From contig NZ_JBAJNS010000001.1 in the NCBI RefSeq assembly GCF_037911585.1, positions 4,945,501-5,009,500 on the forward strand: a stretch of 64,000 nucleotides of DNA, given 5' to 3'. Shown here one piece after another: positions 34,025-42,125 of this stretch. Every line of letters starts with the position of its first letter. Position 1 is the stretch's first letter. The notes below the pieces were generated by a model. That model ran no database searches, was not told where the DNA came from, and was given only the letters and a program-made list of their open reading frames with translations. The position numbers and the translations under genes were made by a program. The DNA is from Streptomyces sp. GSL17-111 (lineage in GTDB: Bacteria > Actinomycetota > Actinomycetes > Streptomycetales > Streptomycetaceae).

Positions 34025-35145
34025 CCGTCCTGGAAGACCTGCCGATCAGGGACGAGCTGCGCGGCCAGTCCCCCTACGGAGCGCCGCAGCTCGACGTCCC
34101 CGTCCGGCTGAACACCAACGAGAACCCGTACCCGCTGCCCGAGGAGCTGGTGGCGCGGATCGCCGAGCGCGTCGCCGAGGCCGCGCGCGGCCTCAACCGC
34201 TACCCCGACCGGGACGCCGTCGAGCTGCGCACCCGGCTCGCCGCCTACCTCACCCGCACCTGCGGGTACGCGGTCAACGCCGACGGGGTCTGGGCCGCGA
34301 ACGGCTCCAACGAGGTCCTCCAGCAGCTCCTTCAGGCGTTCGGCGGTCCCGGGCGCACGGCACTGGGCTTCGACCCGTCGTACTCGATGCACGCGCTGAT
34401 CGCCCGGGGCACCGGCACCGACTGGGTCTCCGGCTCCCGCCGGGAGGACTTCACCGTCGACGTCGACGCGGCCCGCCGGGAGATCGCCCGGCACCGCCCG
34501 CACGTGGTGTTCGTGTGCTCCCCGAACAACCCCACCGGCACCGCCGTCGAGGCCGACACCGTGGTGGCCGTGTACGACGCCGCCCAGCGCGCGGCGCGCG
34601 GCAAGGGCGCGCTCGTCGTCGTCGACGAGGCGTACGGCGAGTTCAGCCACCACCCGTCCCTGCTGCCGCTGCTGGAGGGCCGCCCCAACCTGGTGCTCTC
34701 CCGTACCATGTCCAAGGCGTTCGGCGCCGCCGGACTCCGGCTCGGCTACCTGGCCGCCGACCCGGCCGTCGTGGACGCGGTGCAGCTCGTGCGGCTGCCG
34801 TACCACCTCTCGGCCGTCACCCAGGCCACGGCGCTCGCCGCGCTGGAGCACACGGACACCCTGCTCGGCTACGTCGAGCGGCTGAAGTCCGAGCGGGACC
34901 GCCTGGTGACGGAGCTGCGGGCGGCCGGGTGCGAGGTGACGGCGTCCGACGCCAACTTCGTGCAGTTCGGCCGGTTCGCCGGCGAGGGCGGCGCGCACGC
35001 CGTCTGGCAGGCGCTGCTGGAGCACGGCGTGCTGGTGCGGGACAACGGGGTGCCCGGCCGGCTGCGGGTCACGGCGGGCACCCCCGAAGAGAACGACGCG
35101 TTCCTGGACGCAGTACGCGCAGTGATGAAGGAGTACGAGCGATGA
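34021..35145 (+). CDS. hisC: Histidinol-phosphate aminotransferase
   Basis: PLP enzyme that transaminates imidazole-acetol phosphate with glutamate. 374 residues. GTG 34021 overlaps the hisD stop (GTGA). RLNTNENPYPLP, ANGSNEVLQQLLQAFGG, FVCSPNNPTGT and VVDEAYGEF are class I/II aminotransferase landmarks. The Schiff-base Lys232 is in SRTMSKAFGAAGLRLGY. An Arg for phosphate/carboxylate binding is in GRLRVTAGTPEEN. The stop overlaps the hisB ATG (ATGA). Confidence 0.96.
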   Translation: MTVLEDLPIRDELRGQSPYGAPQLDVPVRLNTNENPYPLPEELVARIAERVAEAARGLNRYPDRDAVELRTRLAAYLTRTCGYAVNADGVWAANGSNEVLQQLLQAFGGPGRTALGFDPSYSMHALIARGTGTDWVSGSRREDFTVDVDAARREIARHRPHVVFVCSPNNPTGTAVEADTVVAVYDAAQRAARGKGALVVVDEAYGEFSHHPSLLPLLEGRPNLVLSRTMSKAFGAAGLRLGYLAADPAVVDAVQLVRLPYHLSAVTQATALAALEHTDTLLGYVERLKSERDRLVTELRAAGCEVTASDANFVQFGRFAGEGGAHAVWQALLEHGVLVRDNGVPGRLRVTAGTPEENDAFLDAVRAVMKEYER

Positions 35146-35735
35146 GCCGCGTGGGACGGGTGGAGCGCACCACCAAGGAGACCTCCGTCGTGGTCGAGCT
35201 GGGCCTGGACGGCACGGGGAAGGTCGACGTCGCCACCGGTGTCGGCTTCTTCGACCACATGCTCGACCAGCTCGGCCGGCACGGTCTGTTCGACCTCACC
35301 GTCAAGACCGAGGGCGACCTGCACATCGACAGCCACCACACCATCGAGGACACCTCCCTCGCGCTCGGCGCCGCCTTCCGGCAGGCCCTCGGCGACAAGC
35401 GGGGCATCGTCCGGTTCGCGAACGCCTCGGTGCCGCTCGACGAGTCCCTCGCCCAGGTGACGGTCGACCTCTCCGGGCGGCCCTACCTCGTGCACGCCGA
35501 GCCCGAGAACATGGCCCCGATGATCGGCCCCGACTACGACACCACGATGACCCGGCACATCCTGGAGTCCTTCGTCGCGCAGGCGCAGATCGCGCTGCAC
35601 GTCCACGTGCCCTACGGGCGGAACGCCCACCACATCGTGGAGTGCCAGTTCAAGGCGCTCGCCCGCGCCCTGCGGTACGCCAGCGAGATCGACCCCCGGC
35701 AGACGGGCATCCCGTCCACCAAGGGCGCCCTGTGA
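35142..35735 (+). CDS. hisB: Imidazoleglycerol-phosphate dehydratase
   Basis: Monofunctional, manganese-dependent dehydratase of histidine synthesis, 197 residues. It does not carry the histidinol-phosphatase half found in enterobacteria. Metal-binding motifs are FFDHMLDQLGRHG, DSHHTIEDTSLALG, and GRNAHHIVECQFKALA. ATG 35142 has aaggag 8 nt upstream and overlaps the hisC stop. It overlaps the next small gene by 4 nt. Confidence 0.97.
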   Translation: MSRVGRVERTTKETSVVVELGLDGTGKVDVATGVGFFDHMLDQLGRHGLFDLTVKTEGDLHIDSHHTIEDTSLALGAAFRQALGDKRGIVRFANASVPLDESLAQVTVDLSGRPYLVHAEPENMAPMIGPDYDTTMTRHILESFVAQAQIALHVHVPYGRNAHHIVECQFKALARALRYASEIDPRQTGIPSTKGAL

Positions 35736-35896
35736 ACGGAGTCTCCACGGCTCTCGTCTTCGTCGGGCTGTTCCTGCTCGGCGGGGCGATCTCGTTCTGG
35801 CGGCAGGGCCTGCCCAAGGGCGTGGTCGGGCTCCTCGGAGCCGGCTCCGCCCTCGCCCTGATCGCCGGCATCCTGCGTCTGGAGGTGTGGCAGTGA
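35732..35896 (+). CDS. 54-aa two-helix membrane protein in his operon
   Basis: GTG 35732 overlaps the hisB stop (GTGA), and its own stop overlaps the hisH start. Both overlaps argue that it is translated. The 54 residues contain two hydrophobic helices (ALVFVGLFLLGGAISF and GVVGLLGAGSALALIAGIL) joined by a short basic turn (WRQGLPKG). No enzyme motif is present. Small proteins of this sort occur between hisB and hisH in Streptomyces to my knowledge. The function is unknown. Confidence 0.85.
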   Translation: MNGVSTALVFVGLFLLGGAISFWRQGLPKGVVGLLGAGSALALIAGILRLEVWQ

Positions 35897-36540
35897 GCAC
35901 GGCCGCCACCAAGAAGGTCGTCGTCTTCGACTACGGCTTCGGCAACGTCCGGTCGGCCGAGCGGGCGCTCGCCCGGGCCGGTGCCGACGTGGAGATCACC
36001 CGCGACTACGACGCGGCGATGAACGCCGACGGGCTGCTCGTCCCCGGCGTCGGCGCGTTCGCCGCCTGCATGGCCGGGCTCAAGGAGGCCCGGGGCGACT
36101 GGGTCGTGGGCCGCCGGCTCGCCGGGGGCCGCCCGGTCATGGGCATCTGCGTCGGCATGCAGATCCTCTTCGCCCGGGGCGTCGAGCACGGCGTGGCGGC
36201 CGAGGGCCTGGACGAGTGGCCCGGCACCGTCGGACCGCTGAAGGCCGACGTCGTCCCCCACATGGGCTGGAACACGGTCGAACCGCCCGCCGACTCACAG
36301 CTCTTCGCCGGGCTGGACCCCGACGCCCGCTTCTACTTCGTGCACTCCTACGCCGCGCACGGGTGGGAGCTGGAGGTGCACAACCCGGCGATCGCGCCGG
36401 CCAAGGTGACCTGGTCCACGCACGGCGAACGCTTCGTCGCCGCCGTGGAGAACGGGCCGCTGTGGGCCACCCAGTTCCACCCCGAGAAGTCCGGCGACGC
36501 CGGTGCGCAGCTCCTCACCAACTGGATCGGTACCCTGTGA
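35893..36540 (+). CDS. hisH: Imidazole glycerol phosphate synthase, glutaminase subunit
   Basis: Class I glutamine amidotransferase subunit that supplies ammonia to HisF. 215 residues. GTG 35893 was preferred over GTG 35887 because ggagg lies 7 nt before it and it overlaps the upstream stop (GTGA). VVVFDYGFGNVRSA starts the fold. The nucleophile is Cys86 in GICVGMQILF, and the His/Glu pair is in TQFHPEKSG. The PHMGWNTV segment is a HisH marker. The stop overlaps the priA ATG by one base. Confidence 0.96.
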   Translation: MSTAATKKVVVFDYGFGNVRSAERALARAGADVEITRDYDAAMNADGLLVPGVGAFAACMAGLKEARGDWVVGRRLAGGRPVMGICVGMQILFARGVEHGVAAEGLDEWPGTVGPLKADVVPHMGWNTVEPPADSQLFAGLDPDARFYFVHSYAAHGWELEVHNPAIAPAKVTWSTHGERFVAAVENGPLWATQFHPEKSGDAGAQLLTNWIGTL

Positions 36541-37268
36541 TGACCCAGAAGCTCGAACTGCTTCCCGCCGTCGACGTCCGCGACGGCCAGGCCGTGCGCC
36601 TCGTGCACGGCGAGTCCGGCTCCGAGACCTCCTACGGCGACCCCCTCCAGGCCGCGCTCGCCTGGCAGTCGGCCGGCGCGGAGTGGCTGCACCTGGTGGA
36701 CCTGGACGCCGCCTTCGGCACCGGCGACAACCGGGACCGCATCGCCGAGGTCGTCCGCACCATGGACCTGAAGGTGGAGCTGTCCGGCGGCATCCGCGAC
36801 GACGCGTCCCTGAAGGCGGCGCTGGCCACCGGCTGCACCCGCGTCAACCTGGGCACGGCGGCGCTGGAGTCCCCGGAGTGGGTCGCGAAGATCATCGCCG
36901 AGCACGGCGAGAAGATCGCCGTCGGCCTCGACGTCCGCGGCACCACGCTGCGCGGCCGGGGCTGGACCCGGGACGGCGGCGACCTGTACGAGACGCTGGA
37001 GCGCCTCAACGCCGAGGGCTGCGCCCGCTACGTCGTCACCGACATCAACAAGGACGGCACCCTCCAGGGCCCGAACCTGGAGCTGCTGACGAACGTCTGC
37101 TCCGCCACCGACCGCCCGGTCGTGGCCTCCGGCGGCGTCTCCTCACTGGCCGACCTGCGGGCCATCGCCACGCTCGTCCCGCAGGGCGTGGAGGGTGCCA
37201 TCGTGGGCAAGGCTCTCTACGCGAAGGCGTTCACCCTGGAAGAGGCCCTGGAGGCGGTGTCGGGATGA
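36540..37268 (+). CDS. priA: Bifunctional HisA/TrpF isomerase PriA
   Basis: (beta-alpha)8 isomerase that, in Streptomyces and other actinobacteria, converts both ProFAR (HisA step) and phosphoribosyl anthranilate (TrpF step). 242 residues. LELLPAVDVRDGQAVRLVHGE with the catalytic Asp near residue 12, LVDLDAAFGTGDNR, VELSGGIRDD, LDVRGTTLRGRGWTRDGGD and VVTDINKDGTLQGPN match PriA closely. The RGRGWTRDGG loop is the PriA-type catalytic loop. No separate trpF exists in this window, consistent with dual function. ATG 36540 overlaps the hisH stop (TGATG). Confidence 0.95.
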   Translation: MTQKLELLPAVDVRDGQAVRLVHGESGSETSYGDPLQAALAWQSAGAEWLHLVDLDAAFGTGDNRDRIAEVVRTMDLKVELSGGIRDDASLKAALATGCTRVNLGTAALESPEWVAKIIAEHGEKIAVGLDVRGTTLRGRGWTRDGGDLYETLERLNAEGCARYVVTDINKDGTLQGPNLELLTNVCSATDRPVVASGGVSSLADLRAIATLVPQGVEGAIVGKALYAKAFTLEEALEAVSG

Positions 37269-37663
37269 CCATCGAGCGCGTGCGAGGCCGCAGTCCCTTC
37301 GAGGAGGCCGTCGGCTCCGCACGCGCGGTCGCCGCGGGCGACCGGGCCACGGCCACCGCCCTGCCGTTCCTCGACGGCGTGGTGGAGGGGGAGGGCGATC
37401 CGTACACGCAGGCCCGCGTGGCCTTCAGGCTCGCCCTCGACGCCCTGGCCGAGCTCGGCGCGGACGTCGGCGCCGTCGTCCGCACCCGGCTGTACCTGGC
37501 CCACAGCCGCGACGTCGACGCGGTGAGCCGGGCCCACCAGGAGGTCTTCGGAGCGGTGCGGCCCGTCACCACGCTGGTCGTCGTGTCGGGCTTCGCCGAC
37601 TCCCGGGTCCTGGTGGAAGTGGAAGTGGAAGCACACCGAGAAGTCTCAGGAGAACGTTCGTGA
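37265..37663 (+). CDS. RidA (YjgF/YER057c) family protein
   Basis: 132 residues; ATG 37265 overlaps the priA stop (ATGA). RidA proteins hydrolyse reactive enamine/imine intermediates such as 2-aminoacrylate. The fold is recognisable in FLDGVVEGEGDPYTQARVAFRL and LGADVGAVVRTRLYLAHSRD, then VFGAVRPVTTLVVVSGFADSRVLVEVEVEA. The RTRLYL segment carries the Arg that binds substrate carboxylate in this family. The C-terminal VEVEVEA is encoded by a short GTGGAA repeat. Placement between priA and hisF suggests protection of or a link to PLP chemistry. Confidence 0.88.
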   Translation: MTIERVRGRSPFEEAVGSARAVAAGDRATATALPFLDGVVEGEGDPYTQARVAFRLALDALAELGADVGAVVRTRLYLAHSRDVDAVSRAHQEVFGAVRPVTTLVVVSGFADSRVLVEVEVEAHREVSGERS

Positions 37664-38415
37664 CCCTGGCCGTACGAGTCATCCCCTGCCTGGACGTGGA
37701 CGCCGGCCGGGTCGTCAAGGGCGTCAACTTCCAGAACCTGCGCGACGCCGGTGACCCGGTGGAAATGGCGAAGGTCTACGACGCCGAGGGCGCCGACGAG
37801 CTGACGTTCCTGGACATCACCGCCTCCTCGGGCAACCGGGAGACCACCTACGACGTCGTGCGCCGCACCGCCGAGCAGGTCTTCATCCCGCTCACCGTGG
37901 GCGGCGGCGTCCGGACCCCCGACGACGTGGACCGGCTGCTGCGGGCCGGGGCCGACAAGGTCGGCGTCAACACCGCCGCGATCGCCCGGCCCGAACTGAT
38001 CCGGGAGATCGCCGAACGCTTCGGACGGCAGGTGCTCGTGCTGTCGGTGGACGCCCGGCGCACCCCCTCGGGCTCCTTCGAGGTGACGACGCACGGCGGC
38101 CGCAGGGGAACCGGCATCGACGCCGTGGAGTGGGCGCACCGCGCGGCCGAACTGGGCGCGGGGGAGATCCTGCTGAACTCCATGGACGCCGACGGCACGA
38201 AGGACGGCTACGACACCGAGATGATCGCCGCCGTGCGCCGGCACGTCACGGTGCCGGTCATCGCCTCCGGGGGCGCGGGGAAGCCCGCGGACTTCCCGGA
38301 GGCGATCAGCGCGGGCGCCGACGCCGTCCTCGCCGCCTCCGTCTTCCACTTCGGTGACCTGCGGATCTCCGAGGTCAAGGACGCCCTGCGCGCGGCGGGC
38401 CGGCCGGTCCGCTGA
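37660..38415 (+). CDS. hisF: Imidazole glycerol phosphate synthase, cyclase subunit
   Basis: Cyclase partner of HisH, making IGP and AICAR. 251 residues. GTG 37660 overlaps the ridA stop (GTGA), and aggaga lies 8 nt upstream. VRVIPCLDVDAGRVVKGVNF contains the first catalytic Asp. TVGGGVRTPDD and VLSVDARR (second Asp) are family motifs, as is EILLNSMDADGTKDGYD. It is the last gene of the hisD-hisF operon. hisI lies separately, 1.8 kb downstream, with its own promoter. Confidence 0.97.
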   Translation: MTLAVRVIPCLDVDAGRVVKGVNFQNLRDAGDPVEMAKVYDAEGADELTFLDITASSGNRETTYDVVRRTAEQVFIPLTVGGGVRTPDDVDRLLRAGADKVGVNTAAIARPELIREIAERFGRQVLVLSVDARRTPSGSFEVTTHGGRRGTGIDAVEWAHRAAELGAGEILLNSMDADGTKDGYDTEMIAAVRRHVTVPVIASGGAGKPADFPEAISAGADAVLAASVFHFGDLRISEVKDALRAAGRPVR

Positions 38416-38469
38416 CGCCGGCCCGCTCGCGTCGGTCCGTTTCGACGGTCGCGTGCGCGCGGCGGCCGG

Positions 38470-39102
38470 TCACAGGCCCAGCTGGGCCTCCCCGGCGCGG
38501 GTGACGGCGTCCGGGTCACCGTCGACGTCGACCCGGGCGACCCGCTGGCGGCCGTAGGCGTACAGCAGGAGCTCGCCCGGTTCACCCGTGACGGTGACGA
38601 CCGGCGTGCCCTTGCGGACCACGGCCGTCTGCCCGTCCGGGCGCCGCAGCACCAGGCCCACCGGGCACCTGCGGCCCAGCAGCCTGGCCATCTTCTCCAG
38701 CCTCTTCCACAGCGCGTCGGAGAAGACCGGGTCCAGGATGCGCGGCGTCCACTCCGGGCGGGCCCGGCGGACGTCCTCGGCGTGGACGTAGAACTCGACG
38801 GTGTTGGCCGCCTCGTCGACCTGCTTGAGGGAGTAGAGCGAGCGACGCGGCGGGCCGGTACGGACGAGCTCCACGAGCTCGTCGTACGGCCGCGCCGCGA
38901 ACTCGCCCTGCACCCGGTCGAGACGGGCGGCGAGGGGTTTGATCAGGAGGCCGCCGGCCGCGTCGGGCCGGCGTTCCCGGACGACGAGGTGGGCGGCGAG
39001 GTCGCGGGTCCGCCACTCCCCGCACAGGGTCGGGGCGTCCGGACCCGCCGCCTCCAGGAGGTCGGCGAGGAGCAGGCGTTCACGCCGGGCATGAGTCGAC
39101 AT
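38470..39102 (-). CDS. TIGR03085 family metal-binding protein (DinB-like)
   Basis: 210 residues. ATG 39102 (MSTHARRERLLLADLLEAAGPDAPTLCGEW in two segments) with TAGGGT 7 nt upstream on the minus strand and no SD. The N-terminal four-helix bundle is of the DinB/maleylpyruvate isomerase type. RTRDLAAHLVVRERRP supplies the first His ligand and FYVHAEDVRRARP the second motif. Such proteins may use mycothiol. The reaction is unknown. The gene lies 22 nt behind the septum-formation-domain gene. Confidence 0.85.
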   Translation of the reverse strand: MSTHARRERLLLADLLEAAGPDAPTLCGEWRTRDLAAHLVVRERRPDAAGGLLIKPLAARLDRVQGEFAARPYDELVELVRTGPPRRSLYSLKQVDEAANTVEFYVHAEDVRRARPEWTPRILDPVFSDALWKRLEKMARLLGRRCPVGLVLRRPDGQTAVVRKGTPVVTVTGEPGELLLYAYGRQRVARVDVDGDPDAVTRAGEAQLGL

Positions 39103-39124
39103 GCCGCCCACCCTACGGCCGGTG

Positions 39125-40030
39125 TCAGGGAAGGGAACCGGTGAGCTCGTCACCGTCCTGGGCGTCGCTGATCGTCAGGGCGCAGGAGACGGTGTCCTCG
39201 CCCTGGTACTCGTAGGTCGACTGCAGCGGGTAGAGCGCGAAGGGGTAGTAGACCTTCCCGTCGGCGGGCATGGAGTTCACCTTGTCCTGCGCGTCCTTCT
39301 CGCACAGGGAGATGGACTCCTCACCGATCGCGCTGTCGTCGGCGTAGTCGCCGGAGAGCGTGATGTTGGTGATGACCTCCGCGTCGTGCGGCTCCGAGCA
39401 GGACTTCTCCTCGATCTCGGTGACGTCGCTGCTCAGCGTCGGGTGGTCGAAGCACGTCCCCGGGTCCAGTACCTCGAACTCCAGGTACGGCGACTCGGTC
39501 GGGACGTCGATGTCGAACGGGTCGTCGGTCGTCTCGTCCGAGGGCTCGTCCGTCGGCTCCTCCGACGTCTCCTCGGGATCGGGCGTGCCGCTCGCGGTCG
39601 GCGTGGCGCTGCTGTCGGCCTTCACGTCCGGTTCGTCGTCGCCCGAGGTGGCGATGAGGATGCCGCCCACCGCGAGCGCGGCGACCAGCACGGCCGCGAT
39701 GACGATGACGGCGACCTTCGGCCCGTTGCCCCCGCTCGGCGGCGGCGGGGGGTAGCCCCCGGGCCCGCCGGGCGGACCGGGCGGGCCACCGGGTATGCCG
39801 GGGCCGCCGTAGGGCGGCTGGCCGGGGTAGCCACCGGGCTGGCCGGGCTGGCCGGGGTAGCCGTAGCCGTCCGGGGGCCCCGGCTGGCCCGGTGGCCCGG
39901 GCTGCTGGGGATAGCCGTAACCACCGGCTGGCGGACCGGGCTGCTCTGCGGGACCGAAACCCTGCGGCGGACCGAAACCGCCGCCGGCGCCGGACCCGGA
40001 ATGGTTGTTCGGCGGCGGAGGATAGCTCAT
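39125..40030 (-). CDS. Septum_form domain membrane protein, Pro-rich N-terminus
   Basis: 301 residues. The first 110 residues are Pro/Gly/Tyr/Gln-rich repeats (GYGYPGQPGQPGGYPGQPP and similar). One transmembrane helix follows (VAVIVIAAVLVAALAVGGILIA). An acidic Thr/Glu/Asp/Pro linker leads to an extracytoplasmic domain with PGTCFDHP, KSCSEPHDAEV and SLCEKDAQD. This is the actinobacterial Septum_form (PF13845-like) pattern of C...PHDAEV. Function is not established. ATG 40030 has CATCCT 7 nt upstream on the minus strand. It is divergent from hisI. Confidence 0.85.
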   Translation of the reverse strand: MSYPPPPNNHSGSGAGGGFGPPQGFGPAEQPGPPAGGYGYPQQPGPPGQPGPPDGYGYPGQPGQPGGYPGQPPYGGPGIPGGPPGPPGGPGGYPPPPPSGGNGPKVAVIVIAAVLVAALAVGGILIATSGDDEPDVKADSSATPTASGTPDPEETSEEPTDEPSDETTDDPFDIDVPTESPYLEFEVLDPGTCFDHPTLSSDVTEIEEKSCSEPHDAEVITNITLSGDYADDSAIGEESISLCEKDAQDKVNSMPADGKVYYPFALYPLQSTYEYQGEDTVSCALTISDAQDGDELTGSLP

Positions 40031-40164
40031 GCACGAAAGGATGCCCCATGCCACGGGCGTGCGAGGTCCCGGGCCCGTCACAGGTTCGGAACAGCGGACA
40101 CGCCCGAACGACCCGTCCTGGTAAGCGTGTTATGTCGGCTTTCCCGATTCGGCCGCCTCAGCGG

Positions 40165-40170
40165 CAGAAT
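40165..40170 (+). promoter_or_regulatory. -10-like hexamer, leaderless-type start of hisI
   Basis: CAGAAT lies 6 nt before the hisI ATG; there is no Shine-Dalgarno. Confidence 0.45.
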
Positions 40171-40176
40171 GCTCCC

Positions 40177-40587
40177 ATGCCCGCAACCGCACTCGATCCC
40201 GCCGTCGCCGCCCGCCTCAAGCGGAACGCCGACGGCCTGCTCCCCGCCATCGCCCAGCAGTACGACACCGGTGAGGTCCTCATGCTGGGGTGGATGGACG
40301 ACGAGGCCCTGCACCGGACCCTGACCACGGGCCGGTGCACGTACTGGAGCCGCAGCCGCCGCGAGTACTGGGTCAAGGGCGACACCTCGGGCCACGTGCA
40401 GTACGTGCGGTCCGTGGCGCTGGACTGCGACGGCGACACCCTGCTCGTCCAGGTCGACCAGGTCGGCGCCGCCTGCCACACCGGCGACCGGACCTGCTTC
40501 GACGCCGGCCGGCTCCCGCTGGCCACCCCCGCCCCGGACGCCGCCCCGCCGTCCCCGCAGACCGGCACGCCGGAACAGGAGCGCTGA
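40177..40587 (+). CDS. hisI: Phosphoribosyl-AMP cyclohydrolase
   Basis: Zn-dependent cyclohydrolase of histidine biosynthesis, 136 residues, without a fused HisE domain. VLMLGWMDDEALHRTL, TYWSRSRREYWVKGDTSG and LDCDGDTLLVQVDQ are family motifs. Zinc ligands are in AACHTGDRTCF. ATG 40177 has a -10-like hexamer 6 nt upstream and no SD. It lies 8 nt before trpE, so histidine and tryptophan genes share a transcript here. Confidence 0.96.
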   Translation: MPATALDPAVAARLKRNADGLLPAIAQQYDTGEVLMLGWMDDEALHRTLTTGRCTYWSRSRREYWVKGDTSGHVQYVRSVALDCDGDTLLVQVDQVGAACHTGDRTCFDAGRLPLATPAPDAAPPSPQTGTPEQER

Positions 40588-40595
40588 GCCACCGC

Positions 40596-42125
40596 ATGAC
40601 CGCCTCCCCCGATCTCGACACCTTCCGCACGCTCGCCAAGGACCGGCGGGTCATCCCCGTGGTCCGCCGCCTTCTGGCCGACGCGGACACCCCCATCGCC
40701 CTCTACCGCAAGCTGGCCGCCGAACGTCCGGGCACCTTCCTGCTGGAGTCCGCCGAGAACGGCCGGACCTGGTCGCGGTACTCCTTCGTCGGTGTCCGCA
40801 GCGCCGCAGCGCTGACCGTCCGCGACGGGCGGGCGCACTGGCTCGGCACGCCGCCGGTCGGCGTCCCCACCGACGGCGACCCGCTCGACGTCCTGCGGGC
40901 CACCGTCGAGACGCTGCACACCCCGCGCGACCCCGAACTGCCGCCGTTCACCGGGGGCATGGTCGGCTACCTCGGCTACGACGTCGTCCGCCGCCTCGAA
41001 CGGGTCGGGGACAGCGCCGAGGACGACCTCGGTCTGCCCGAGCTGACCATGTTGCTCGCCTCCGACCTCGCCGTGCTGGACCACCGCGACGGCACCGTCC
41101 TCCTCATCGCCAACGCCATCAACCACAACGACCTGGACACCGGCGTCGACGAGGCGTACGCCGACGCCGTCGCCCGCCTCGACGCGATGACGGCCGACCT
41201 CGGCCGCCCCGCTCCCTCCGGCGCGACGCCCCTGCCCGAGCCCGCCGTCCCCGGGTACGAGGGGTTGTGGGGCGGCGCGAACTACCGGGCGGCGGTGGAG
41301 GACGTCAAGGAGCGCATCCGGGCCGGCGAGGCCTTCCAGGTCGTCCCCTCCCAGCGCTTCCAGACGGCGACGGACGCCACCGCGCTCGACGTCTACCGGG
41401 TGCTGCGGACGACGAACCCGAGCCCGTACATGTACCTGTTCCGCTTCGGCGACCCGTCGGCGCCCGACGACGGCACCGCGTTCGACGTCGTCGGCTCCAG
41501 CCCCGAGGCGCTGGTCAAGGTGGAGGAGGGGCGGGCGATGCTCCACCCGATCGCCGGCACCCGGCCGCGCGGCGAGACGCCCCAGCGCGATCACGCCCTG
41601 GCGGAGGAACTGCTCGCCGATCCGAAGGAGCGCGCCGAGCACCTCATGCTGGTCGACCTCGGCCGCAACGACCTGGGCCGGGTGTGCGCGCCGGGCAGTG
41701 TCGAGGTGGTCGAGTTCATGACCGTCGAGCGGTACAGCCACGTCATGCACATCGTCTCCACGGTGACGGGCCGGCTGGACGAGGGCCGCAGCGCCTTCGA
41801 CGCACTGCTGGCCTGCTTCCCCGCCGGGACGCTCTCCGGCGCGCCCAAGCCCCGGGCGCTGCAGATCATCGAGGAGCTGGAGCCGGTACGCCGCGGGCTC
41901 TACGGCGGCTGCGTCGGCTACCTGGACTTCGCCGGGGACGCCGACACCGCCATCGCCATCCGCACCGCGCTGCTGCGCGACGGCACCGCCTACGTCCAGG
42001 CGGGCGCCGGCGTCGTCGCCGACTCCGACCCCGCCGCGGAGGACACCGAGTGCCGGAACAAGGCGGCGGCCGTGCTGAGGGCGGTCCATGCCGCCGGGCG
42101 GCTCGGAGGTAGCGTGGCGGGGTGA
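40596..42125 (+). CDS. trpE: Anthranilate synthase component I
   Basis: Makes anthranilate from chorismate with ammonia from TrpG. 509 residues, component I only, so a TrpG partner must be encoded elsewhere. The tryptophan feedback site is visible as FLLESAENG. The chorismate-binding domain contains GEAFQVVPSQRF, NPSPYMYLF, HPIAGTRPRGETP, LVDLGRNDLGRVC and CFPAGTLSGAPKPRA. Start ATG 40596 is 8 nt after hisI. The weak aggag RBS lies within the hisI end. There is no room for a trp leader peptide, so attenuation is unlikely. It overlaps the TIGR02234 gene by 4 nt. Confidence 0.96.
   Translation: MTASPDLDTFRTLAKDRRVIPVVRRLLADADTPIALYRKLAAERPGTFLLESAENGRTWSRYSFVGVRSAAALTVRDGRAHWLGTPPVGVPTDGDPLDVLRATVETLHTPRDPELPPFTGGMVGYLGYDVVRRLERVGDSAEDDLGLPELTMLLASDLAVLDHRDGTVLLIANAINHNDLDTGVDEAYADAVARLDAMTADLGRPAPSGATPLPEPAVPGYEGLWGGANYRAAVEDVKERIRAGEAFQVVPSQRFQTATDATALDVYRVLRTTNPSPYMYLFRFGDPSAPDDGTAFDVVGSSPEALVKVEEGRAMLHPIAGTRPRGETPQRDHALAEELLADPKERAEHLMLVDLGRNDLGRVCAPGSVEVVEFMTVERYSHVMHIVSTVTGRLDEGRSAFDALLACFPAGTLSGAPKPRALQIIEELEPVRRGLYGGCVGYLDFAGDADTAIAIRTALLRDGTAYVQAGAGVVADSDPAAEDTECRNKAAAVLRAVHAAGRLGGSVAG

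Noticed and set aside
40588..40595. trp attenuator upstream of trpE
   Set aside because: Only 8 nt separate hisI and trpE, so a leader peptide is impossible at this site.
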